Shown here: piece by piece, positions 28,809 through 35,689 of the stretch | Layout: each line of letters opens with the position of its first letter | How positions within the stretch are numbered: position 1 is the stretch's first letter | NCBI RefSeq assembly: GCF_002056795.1 | Contig: NZ_CP020104.1 | Span: forward strand, 7,759,501-7,823,500 | DNA length: 64,000 nt | From: Spirosoma aerolatum | GTDB taxonomy: Bacteria > Bacteroidota > Bacteroidia > Cytophagales > Spirosomataceae | Direction of reading: 5' to 3' | The notes under the pieces: generated by a model | What the model was told of the DNA's origin: nothing | The model's input: the letters and a program-made list of their open reading frames with translations, nothing else | Databases searched by the model: none | Program-made: the position numbers and the translations under genes

Positions 28809-28867
28809 AAAACAGAAATGCACAACGTATGTAAAAATTCTTTATGTACTTTGTGCATTTCTGTTTT
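28809..28867. repeat. 17-bp inverted repeat before the second symporter
   Basis: AAAACAGAAATGCACAA at 28809-28825 and its exact complement at 28851-28867, with some further imperfect pairing inside. It ends 11 nt before the symporter start at 28879. The right arm ends in TTTT, so it could weakly terminate, or it may shape the mRNA leader. Confidence 0.7.
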
Positions 28868-28878
28868 AATGAACAGCT

Positions 28879-30282
28879 ATGCTCCTCTTTTTCATTGCAC
28901 TCTATCTTCTTTCCAATGTGGCGGTTGGTGCCTGGGCGGCCCGACGCGTAACAACTTCACAGGATTTCATTCTGGCCGGTCGGGGGCTCCCCTTGTTTTT
29001 AGCCGCTTCCGTAACCTTCGCTACCTGGTTCGGTTCGGAAACCATCATGGGCGCACCGGCTATGTTTGTAGAAGGTGGTTTTCTGGCTGTTATTGAAGAG
29101 CCTTTTGGTTCGGCCCTATGTCTGTTTCTGGTCGGTGCTTTTTTTGCCCGACCGTTGTACCGGCTCAACATCACAACTTTCTGCGATTATTTCCGTATTC
29201 GCTACGGACGCGCTGCCGAGCTGCTCTCAGCCGTTATGGTGATTCCATCCTATTTTAGCTGGATTGCGGCTCAACTGGTGGCGATTGGTATAGTATTGAG
29301 CGTCGTGACCGATGTACCGCGTGAATACTGCATCATAGCCAGTGCCGCCATTGTTATGATTTATACGCTATTGGGTGGTATGTGGTCAATTTCTGTAACG
29401 GACTTTTTTCACAACTTGATCATCATTCTGGCGCTGGCTGTTCTGGCGGTTTTACTCTGGAACGAAGTAGGTGGTTTGGCAACCATTCAGCAGCGTACGT
29501 CGGTCGGATTCTTTCGCTTATTACCCGATAATACCGGCAAGGATTGGCTGGCGTATATAGCTGCCTGGATAACTATCGGTCTGGGATCTATCCCGCAGCA
29601 GGACGTTTTTCAACGGGTGATGTCAGCGAAATCAGAGACGATTTCAGTCCGTGCTTCCTATCTGGCTTCGGGTATGTATCTGACCATTGCCATGCTTCCG
29701 CTCTTTATCGCCTTAAGTGCCAAGATACTCCACCCCGATTTACCCAAAGATAATCAGCTCATTATTCCCAATATGGTAATGCGGCATGGGAGTTTACCTT
29801 TACAAATTCTGTTTTTTGGCGCTGTTACCTCGGCCATTTTGAGTGTATCGAGCGGAGCCATACTGGCCCCATCAACCGTTTTTGGCGAGAACGTCGTGAA
29901 ATTTTTCCGGCCTGGTATCAGCGATGCTAATCTATTGAAAACCATTCGTTGGGCAGTAGTAGTGATCACAGTGATCTGCGTACTGATGAGCACAACCCGC
30001 GATACCAATATTTTTGATCTCGTTGGTGAATCATCCGCTTTCAGTCTGGTATCGCTATTTGTACCCTTAGCGGCTGGTATTTACTGGAAACGCGCTACGC
30101 TGATTGGCTGCCTTTGCTCAATGACCATTGGCTTTTTAGTTTGGCTATTCTGCCTCTGGCAACAAAGTGAACATCCGCCCCTACTTTGGGGGTTACTAGC
30201 CAGCACACTTGGTATGGTCGCCGGAAGCTTATTGAGTACGCCATCTGCTGTTATACATCAAGCAACCGCCGATGATAATTGA
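28879..30282 (+). CDS. Sodium:solute symporter (SSS family)
   Basis: A 467-residue inner-membrane symporter with about 12-13 hydrophobic helices. The N terminus MLLFFIALYLLSNVAVGAWA is the first helix, and RRVTTSQDFILAGRGLPLFL is the family loop. Further motifs are TFATWFGSETIMGAPAMFVE, TFCDYFRIRYGR, LGGMWSISVTDFFHN and GLGSIPQQDVFQRVMSAK. The QQDVFQRVMSAK motif is of the pantothenate/proline-like SSS branch, different from the first symporter here. The substrate is unknown. Its 3' end overlaps the convergent DinB gene by 32 nt. Confidence 0.9.
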   Translation: MLLFFIALYLLSNVAVGAWAARRVTTSQDFILAGRGLPLFLAASVTFATWFGSETIMGAPAMFVEGGFLAVIEEPFGSALCLFLVGAFFARPLYRLNITTFCDYFRIRYGRAAELLSAVMVIPSYFSWIAAQLVAIGIVLSVVTDVPREYCIIASAAIVMIYTLLGGMWSISVTDFFHNLIIILALAVLAVLLWNEVGGLATIQQRTSVGFFRLLPDNTGKDWLAYIAAWITIGLGSIPQQDVFQRVMSAKSETISVRASYLASGMYLTIAMLPLFIALSAKILHPDLPKDNQLIIPNMVMRHGSLPLQILFFGAVTSAILSVSSGAILAPSTVFGENVVKFFRPGISDANLLKTIRWAVVVITVICVLMSTTRDTNIFDLVGESSAFSLVSLFVPLAAGIYWKRATLIGCLCSMTIGFLVWLFCLWQQSEHPPLLWGLLASTLGMVAGSLLSTPSAVIHQATADDN

Positions 30283-30697
30283 TCTGGCCGAGATGATAGG
30301 TAAGGTGGGTGGTTAAGTGAACCAGAAAGTATTCTGTAGATGTAGGTTTGTCGAAAACCAGCATAGGATACTCCTCGGCAAGTTTTTCTTCCGTTACCTT
30401 CGTAAGTCCTTCCTCAACGACAACCCTAGTTTCGTCAATTTTTGCCAGCAGTTCGGTGCGGGGTATGTCTTTGAGGGAAAATTCAAGATCACGATGGCGG
30501 ATGTAGCCCGTTTTGCCTAACTCAGCGCCGATGTATGTATTCAGATTACCAATCAGATGCAGGCACAGATTACCCGCCGAATTGGCAATATTTTTGTCAA
30601 CTATCCAAAGATTTCGCTCGTCTTTATATGCGCTGATTTCCTGCCTAAGTTTAGCCAGATCACGCTGAAATAGGGTGTTTAAAACCTCCAGAAGCAT
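30251..30697 (-). CDS. DinB-like (DUF1572) protein
   Basis: A four-helix DinB/YfiT-type protein of about 148 residues from the ATG at 30697 (MLLEVLNTLFQRDLAKLRQE). Another in-frame ATG at 30748 would overlap the NUDIX gene, and the family normally begins as chosen. Metal-binding His residues fit the DinB pattern: CLHLIGNLNTYIG, VHLTTHLTYHLGQINYHR. Members are putative metal-dependent hydrolases or thiol transferases without a settled function. It is transcribed together with the NUDIX gene and overlaps the end of the symporter gene. Confidence 0.85.
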   Translation of the reverse strand: MLLEVLNTLFQRDLAKLRQEISAYKDERNLWIVDKNIANSAGNLCLHLIGNLNTYIGAELGKTGYIRHRDLEFSLKDIPRTELLAKIDETRVVVEEGLTKVTEEKLAEEYPMLVFDKPTSTEYFLVHLTTHLTYHLGQINYHRRLLDV

Positions 30698-30725
30698 AGT
30701 GTACTGATTTATAGTCTTTAGAGAA

Positions 30726-31178
30726 TCAACCAAAATACTGTTGTTCAATCCTTCCTACATAGCCCAAATCTACAGCGCGCTCAAACCATTGCTGAAGCTG
30801 CTTTCCGACGTTTGGATATAAATTAAGCATATGTAGCTCAGCAATAGGTCTCCAGACCAGTTCAAGTGCAGTGGTTTCAACAGGGTTTAAGGCAGGGATA
30901 CCCTGAAGATTTCGACCAGCAAAAACGACATGCAATACATCGTCGTTTCGCTGCGTGAGGAGCATTTCACCCGCCAGAACCATTTCTCCGATGTCGACCG
31001 AAACGCCTAGTTCTTCCTGAATTTCCCGGATAATCGTTTCTGGTAACGTTTCATTGCGGTCGGGGCTACCGCCGGGCAAAGCAAATACATCATGTCCTCC
31101 ATAGGAGTAACGCATGAACAATACCTCGGTCTGATTGGCATTCTGCCGCCAGATTAGTGCGGATGGGCGAACTTTCAT
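30726..31178 (-). CDS. NUDIX hydrolase
   Basis: A 150-residue hydrolase of nucleoside diphosphate-linked compounds. The NUDIX box G-x5-E-x7-R-E-x2-E-E-x-G reads GSPDRNETLPETII then REIQEELGV, complete. The preceding LPGG segment and following MVLAGEMLLTQ strand fit the fold. The substrate cannot be told from sequence; the enzyme could be a house-cleaning or ADP-ribose type. It lies between dps and the DinB gene, all on the minus strand. Confidence 0.9.
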   Translation of the reverse strand: MKVRPSALIWRQNANQTEVLFMRYSYGGHDVFALPGGSPDRNETLPETIIREIQEELGVSVDIGEMVLAGEMLLTQRNDDVLHVVFAGRNLQGIPALNPVETTALELVWRPIAELHMLNLYPNVGKQLQQWFERAVDLGYVGRIEQQYFG

Positions 31179-31197
31179 GCCGCCAACTTAAACAAAG

Positions 31198-31236
31198 CGG
31201 TCGTCTTTCCCAATTTATCTCCGGAAAAGACGACCG
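31198..31236 (-). terminator. Weak terminator-like stem below dps
   Basis: CGGTCGTCTTTCC (31198-31210) pairs with GGAAAAGACGACCG (31223-31236) with one bulge. In the minus direction it is followed by GCTTTGTTT. It may end the dps transcript. Confidence 0.4.
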
Positions 31237-31247
31237 TAAAAAATTTA

Positions 31248-31327
31248 GTCAAGTGTGGTCAGGTACTGTCAAGAGTCGCTTAGTGAAATTCTTGACCACT
31301 CTTGACAATTATCTGACAATCCTTGAC
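31248..31327. repeat. Imperfect inverted repeat of GTCAAG-type units
   Basis: The segment at 31248-31276 is an imperfect complement of 31298-31327. Both are made of GTCAAG/GTCAG units, with GTCAAGAGT at the inner ends perfectly matched to ACTCTTGAC. It sits between the end of dps and the start of the NUDIX gene. Confidence 0.5.
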
Positions 31328-31336
31328 CCTTAACAT

Positions 31337-31843
31337 TTAACTCAAATCCCGGCTAGTTTCGAACAGGAACCAGGTGCGTCGTTCGGTTTCGTCGATGAAA
31401 TTTTCGAGTAAGCTGGCTGTGGCTACGTCTTCCGCATCATCAGCAATCTGGTGCGCATCGCGCATGTTCTTGGCCATTTTCCGATTTTCTTCTTCGAGGT
31501 CTTTCAGCATATCGATTGGCTTCACAAAGTCTTCATCGTTGTCTTTCACCCGCTGCAACTGCGCGATATGCGCCACCGAACGAATGGTATTGGCCCCAAT
31601 TTTCCGTACCCGTTCGGCTAATGGATCGATGGTCGCAAAAATCTGATCAGCCTGTTCATCGAGGAGCAGATGGTAGTCGCGGAAGTGACGGCCCGATACG
31701 TGCCAGTGATAATTTTTGGTCTTGATATAAAGGGCAAAGGCATCAGCAACTAGCCGATTCAACGCTTCAGCCACTTTTTCCCGCCCTTTCTCCTTTAAAT
31801 CGGAAGGGGTATCCAGTTCTTCAATTTGATTGATAGCTTTCAT
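31337..31843 (-). CDS. Dps family DNA-binding ferritin-like protein
   Basis: Stores iron and protects DNA under oxidative stress; forms a 12-subunit shell. From the ATG at 31843 it has 168 residues; the longer ORF to 31903 adds an unlikely leader. The ferroxidase site segments are KTKNYHWHVSGRHFRDYHLL and DEQADQIFATIDPLAERVRK, with His, Asp and Glu in the usual order. The C-terminal LLENFIDETERRTWFLFET is conserved. The N terminus has no long Lys-rich tail. It is probably expressed alone. Confidence 0.9.
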   Translation of the reverse strand: MKAINQIEELDTPSDLKEKGREKVAEALNRLVADAFALYIKTKNYHWHVSGRHFRDYHLLLDEQADQIFATIDPLAERVRKIGANTIRSVAHIAQLQRVKDNDEDFVKPIDMLKDLEEENRKMAKNMRDAHQIADDAEDVATASLLENFIDETERRTWFLFETSRDLS

Positions 31844-31966
31844 GAATGATATGCGGTTTTGGACAAACATCTGTTTTCTGGACAACCTCAATCCACTCCC
31901 CATTGTTTGCTTAAATGAGCAGAACCTCCCAACCTAATCCACTGTTACTATATTTGTAAAAATGCG

Positions 31967-32167
31967 ATGGCTATGACAACAACGGAGAAAGAGGAGGTTA
32001 AGGGGATTATCCGCGAAATGATGCAGGAAAACAAAGATTTTTTCAAAGACATTATCCGCGAAATTATTGAAGAAGATACTGGCCGATCCGACCGAAAAGC
32101 AAAAATTGACGCGATTATCAAACGGGATTTTAAACGCTACGAAAACGTATTTAAAGCCCTGGCTTAA
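31967..32167 (+). CDS. Putative antitoxin of a Doc-type module
   Basis: A 66-residue charged helical protein with repeats of the form IIREMMQENKDFFKDIIREI followed by a basic stretch (DRKAKIDAIIKRDFKRYENV). It has no recognised DNA-binding fold. Its stop overlaps the next gene start as TAATG, and the next gene is Doc-like. This position and size point to an antitoxin, by inference only. A second in-frame ATG six bases downstream is also possible as start. Confidence 0.65.
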   Translation: MAMTTTEKEEVKGIIREMMQENKDFFKDIIREIIEEDTGRSDRKAKIDAIIKRDFKRYENVFKALA

Positions 32168-32568
32168 TGGAGTATCTGGAGAAGGAAGATATATTGTACA
32201 TTAACTTCTTAACTATTCAGCATGTGGGTGGCAATTTCGTCCCACCCTGCAATTTTCTACACGAAGAAAATTTAGACTACTTGTTGGAAGCGGTACAGGC
32301 GGAGATGTTTGGTCAGCCTCTTTACCCAGAAATTTATCAGAAAGCAGGTTTGTATATGTACAATATCATCTGCAACCACATTTTTCAGGATGGCAATAAG
32401 CGAACAAGGCTAGAAGCTGCTCTACTCTTCCTACAACTTAATGGTTACGATTTGGTCATAGCCGATGATCTGTTAACCCAATTCACGCTCGATGTCGCAT
32501 CAGGCAACCATTCGCTTGAAACGGTACAGGCGTGGTTTCAAGCAAACAGTCAGCCACTAAACGCATAA
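32167..32568 (+). CDS. Doc-like Fic-fold toxin (death-on-curing family)
   Basis: A 133-residue Fic-fold protein. The active-site motif HIFQDGNKRTRLEAALLFL fits HxFxDGNKR of Doc, which phosphorylates elongation factor Tu; the His and Lys needed are present. The N-terminal part begins with MEYLEKEDILYINFL. Length is as in Doc of phage P1. Its start overlaps the antitoxin stop by one base (TAATG), so they are translationally coupled. Its gene ends 18 nt before the end of the convergent lhgO gene. Confidence 0.87.
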   Translation: MEYLEKEDILYINFLTIQHVGGNFVPPCNFLHEENLDYLLEAVQAEMFGQPLYPEIYQKAGLYMYNIICNHIFQDGNKRTRLEAALLFLQLNGYDLVIADDLLTQFTLDVASGNHSLETVQAWFQANSQPLNA

Positions 32569-32586
32569 TCAATCGCGGAATGCGGT

Positions 32587-33783
32587 TTAGAAACGAGCCA
32601 ATACTTTCTCCGAAACCGTTTTCCCAATTGACAACGACGAGGTTGCCGCTGGCGAAGGGGCATTCAATACATTTATGGCCTTGTCGGCTTCCAGAATAGC
32701 GAAATCGTCGAGCAATCCACCCGTACGGTCACAGGCTTGAGCACGAACCCCTGCCCCACCGGGTTCCAGATCAGCTTCCTGAATTTCGGGAATCAGTGCC
32801 TGTAAGGCTTTGGTGAAGGCAGCTTTGGAGAATGAACGGTACATTTCACCCAGACCCGTTTCCCAGTATTTGGCGGCAACTTTCTGAAAACCCGGCCAGG
32901 AGAGCGTTTCAAACAACTCTTTCAGATTAATGTCGGACTTTTTGTAGCCTTCGCGCTGAAACGCCAACACAGCATTTGGGCCAGCTTCTACCCCACCGTG
33001 AATCATACGGGTAAAGTGAACCCCCAGGAAGGGGAAGTTAGGATCTGGAACGGGATAAATCAGGTTTTTGACAAGATGCTCCTTTTGTGGCTTGATCTGA
33101 TAATACTCTCCCCGAAACGGCACAATCCGCACATCGACGGGCTCACGTTGGGTAAGTTGGGCAATCTTGTCAGAATAAAGCCCGGCACAGTTTACAACGA
33201 GTCTGGTTTCGTAGCGACCTTTGTCCGTTACAACAATGCTCAGACTAGTACCGGGCGTAACCTGCTCCACGCGCTCATTAAACCGGATTTCACCGCCTAA
33301 CTGCTGAAATTTATAGGCATATTTCTCGGCTACCTGCTTGTAATCGATAATACCCGTTTGCGGTACGAACATACCCGCTACCCCATTGATATGCGGTTCT
33401 ATTTCCCGCATTTCGGCCAGCGATAGCTTTTTTAGTCCACCTAATCCATTTTGCTGTCCACGCTGATACAAGGTTTCCAACTGAGAAATCTCTTCCTGCT
33501 TCGTGGCTACCACTATTTTGCCACACAATTCATAGGAAATCCCTTCGGCATCACAGAAATCAATCAGCATCTGATAGCCCCGAATACAATTGGTTGCTTT
33601 CAGACTACCCGGTTTGTAATACAGTCCCGAATGGATAACTCCACTGTTGTGCCCGGTTTGATGACGCGCCACAAACGGCTCCTTTTCCAGTAGAACGACC
33701 GTCAGTCCGGGGCGTTGCTGTTTCAACTGCAAAGCGGTAGCCAATCCAACAATTCCACCGCCAATGATTACTACGTCTGTCAT
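32587..33783 (-). CDS. lhgO: L-2-hydroxyglutarate oxidase
   Basis: FAD enzyme that oxidises L-2-hydroxyglutarate to 2-oxoglutarate and passes electrons to the membrane quinone pool in E. coli. I start at 33783, giving MTDVVIIGGGIVGLATALQL with the GxGxxG FAD-binding motif; the ORF could run to 33849 but that part overlaps a terminator. Conserved segments are ARHQTGHNSGVIHSGLYYKP, PHINGVAGMFVPQTGIIDYK, and FPFLGVHFTRMIHGGVEAGPN. Length of 398 is typical. It may be transcribed from a promoter close to its start. Confidence 0.92.
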   Translation of the reverse strand: MTDVVIIGGGIVGLATALQLKQQRPGLTVVLLEKEPFVARHQTGHNSGVIHSGLYYKPGSLKATNCIRGYQMLIDFCDAEGISYELCGKIVVATKQEEISQLETLYQRGQQNGLGGLKKLSLAEMREIEPHINGVAGMFVPQTGIIDYKQVAEKYAYKFQQLGGEIRFNERVEQVTPGTSLSIVVTDKGRYETRLVVNCAGLYSDKIAQLTQREPVDVRIVPFRGEYYQIKPQKEHLVKNLIYPVPDPNFPFLGVHFTRMIHGGVEAGPNAVLAFQREGYKKSDINLKELFETLSWPGFQKVAAKYWETGLGEMYRSFSKAAFTKALQALIPEIQEADLEPGGAGVRAQACDRTGGLLDDFAILEADKAINVLNAPSPAATSSLSIGKTVSEKVLARF

Positions 33784-33789
33784 AATACG

Positions 33790-33797
33790 CAAAGGTA
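33790..33797 (-). promoter_or_regulatory. Candidate promoter -7 box close to lhgO start
   Basis: On the minus strand TACCTTTG stands only 6 nt before the ATG at 33783, so the transcript would be nearly leaderless. No clear TTG at -33 spacing is seen, as this is the terminator T-run. Confidence 0.35.
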
Positions 33798-33810
33798 CGG
33801 TGGAACAACA

Positions 33811-33844
33811 AAAAAAAGGGCGCAACGAGATTTTCGTTGCGCCC
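33811..33844 (-). terminator. Intrinsic terminator after the TrpD2-like gene
   Basis: GGGCGCAACGA (33818-33828) pairs with TCGTTGCGCCC (33834-33844), and on the minus strand a run of eight T follows. It closes the TrpD2-like gene, whose stop is at 33992, and insulates lhgO. Confidence 0.88.
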
Positions 33845-33991
33845 ATCATCCTTTAGCTGTCGTTTACTGTTCCAATATCTTACTCCTTAAACGGGAATAA
33901 CCAGGTTGTATTTTATCCAAAGATGTGCTTTTGGAGCGTTTCCGGGGCTATTCTGGATGAATGGATGATTTTAAACGACAAGCGGCTGAAT

Positions 33992-35251
33992 TTACCGAAG
34001 TTGGCCTTCAATCCAGTCGAGACCACGTCGGTAGAGTGCATGGGCAAAGTGGACGCGATTATCGAAATCGGCATCTGTAGTATGCCCTTCCTGCATAAAC
34101 TGACGAACCAGCCGAGCGTTGTCAAGCGCCTGGGGTTGATCATACTCCGTTTCGGTCTGGGTACGGAACGAGGCAAAGGCAGGAGAATCGCCTTCAAAGT
34201 GCTGAAAAAACAAATGGCCGCGTGGGGTTCTGACAGCGCACAATACCCCACTAGCCCGGCTGGTAGACGGGGCCAGACTTCCTTCCAGCCCACGCTTGAG
34301 TACTATAACCCCATCGAAGCCTGCCAGTAGAGCCAGCTCGGCCATTTTCATCTGATAGGTGATGTGAAAAACCGATGTGACTAAAATTTGGGCATGGCAT
34401 GGATTGAGCACTTTTTCGAGCGTAGCCAGAAACGGACGTTTAATAATAATCTGTCGACGCTCGACCCACCGATTCAGGGCAGGCGACAGGGCTTTCTGAT
34501 CCAGTACCCAGCCATAGTTGGCCAACGGCGTATCCAGTTCATGGTTGCTTTGTAGAAACTGGCAACCCAGGTTCATGTACAGATCCAGCGCATTGAGGGT
34601 AAACTTGGGTCCGCCCGACCGCCCAACCAACGAGACGGCTCCATAGCCCCGCTTCTGAAAAAACTGAGCCAGCAACGGCGTAATCAGGTAACTATGCTCC
34701 ACCCCATCGAACGGTTCGGCTAACTGCACCAATGGCCGGTCGGCACAACTCATCGACCCAAATCCAGGCGAAAATGTCCGTTCGGCAGCCCGCATGAGCC
34801 CCAAATACTCGTCGTTGGTTTCGTGCCGGACGCGCAGTATACTAGCCGCCAATGCCCGAAATACTTCGCAATCGCTCTGGCCGAATAAATAATCGCCCAG
34901 TTGCTCAGCCTCAGTCACCTGTAGGTGTCCACCACGTACTAGTTTGGTGGCTATGGGCAACAAGCGATCGGGCAAACCGGGGCAAATTTTATTGATAAAA
35001 AATGTTGGGTGCGAAAAAGCGCCCTTGCCGATAAGCTCTTCCAGGGTTCGTTCTTCTGGTGTAGGTCCTTTTGCCAGCAATGCCCCCCAGAAAGCCCCAC
35101 GCTGCAAGGGATGGCTCATCGGGTCGGCCAATGCTGTACGACATTCGGCCAGTAAATCGGGGGGAAGGGGTTTGCTGCCGTATTTTCCAATTCCAATGTG
35201 TTTAATCCCTCGGCCCAATGGCGTATCAGTAGCTGGAGTGTTCAGAACCAT
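33992..35251 (-). CDS. Anthranilate phosphoribosyltransferase-like protein (TrpD2/YbiB type)
   Basis: A 419-residue protein of the glycosyltransferase family 3 fold. The N-terminal helical bundle has GRGIKHIGIGKYGSKPLP and QRGAFWGALLAKGPTPEE. The later part has RGYGAVSLVGRSGGPKFTLN and ELALLAGFDGVIVLKRGLEG, which correspond to phosphate and Mg-binding regions of TrpD, but with changes. The TrpD2 (YbiB) branch does not make tryptophan; the E. coli member binds nucleic acids. No trp genes are nearby. It is transcribed divergently from the SWIM-SNF2 helicase gene. Confidence 0.7.
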   Translation of the reverse strand: MVLNTPATDTPLGRGIKHIGIGKYGSKPLPPDLLAECRTALADPMSHPLQRGAFWGALLAKGPTPEERTLEELIGKGAFSHPTFFINKICPGLPDRLLPIATKLVRGGHLQVTEAEQLGDYLFGQSDCEVFRALAASILRVRHETNDEYLGLMRAAERTFSPGFGSMSCADRPLVQLAEPFDGVEHSYLITPLLAQFFQKRGYGAVSLVGRSGGPKFTLNALDLYMNLGCQFLQSNHELDTPLANYGWVLDQKALSPALNRWVERRQIIIKRPFLATLEKVLNPCHAQILVTSVFHITYQMKMAELALLAGFDGVIVLKRGLEGSLAPSTSRASGVLCAVRTPRGHLFFQHFEGDSPAFASFRTQTETEYDQPQALDNARLVRQFMQEGHTTDADFDNRVHFAHALYRRGLDWIEGQLR

Positions 35252-35689
35252 ACAAAATACGGGTTTGACTGACGAACGTACCTAGGTAAAAGTAAACAAA
35301 AAGTACTACGAACCGATGAGAAAGTCTCAGGAAAGTGAGCGAACTGCCATCTAATTCTTGTCTCGTTTATGCCAAATCCGAATACTGTCCAAAAAATGAC
35401 CTGCAAACCTGCCTTCTAACTGACTATCTGCTAGTTATAAACTTTTACACTAACTTGCTGTGCATCAATTTTCGCTTTTGTCGATGACCAGTCCAACTTT
35501 ACGAATCCATCTGACAGAATACCATCGCATTAATAAAAGAAATCTTGCTTATTGATACACAATTACGCGATTTTGGTTGTTCAATCGTTACACAAAGAGC
35601 CGTGCGAGGTCGAAGACAATACAGCATGGCTCTTTGTGAAGTCCTGAATAACCTACTTTTGTACCCGAATTAATTGTTTTTCGGCATAA
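35252..35689. other. Divergent intergenic region of 438 bases
   Basis: Lies between the divergent TrpD2-like and SNF2 genes. It is A+T-rich, with short ORFs of at most about 16 codons and no repeat or RNA gene that I recognise. A promoter for the helicase is proposed at its right end. Confidence 0.7.
35633..35661 (+). promoter_or_regulatory. Candidate promoter of the SNF2 helicase gene
   Basis: TTTG at 35633-35636 and TACTTTTG at 35654-35661 (matches TAnnTTTG) with a 17-nt spacer, 28 nt before the start at 35690. Confidence 0.5.

Noticed and set aside
35252..35689. A possible small gene or RNA in the TrpD2/SNF2 gap
   Set aside because: Only very short ORFs are present, and no tRNA-like fold or strong stem was seen.
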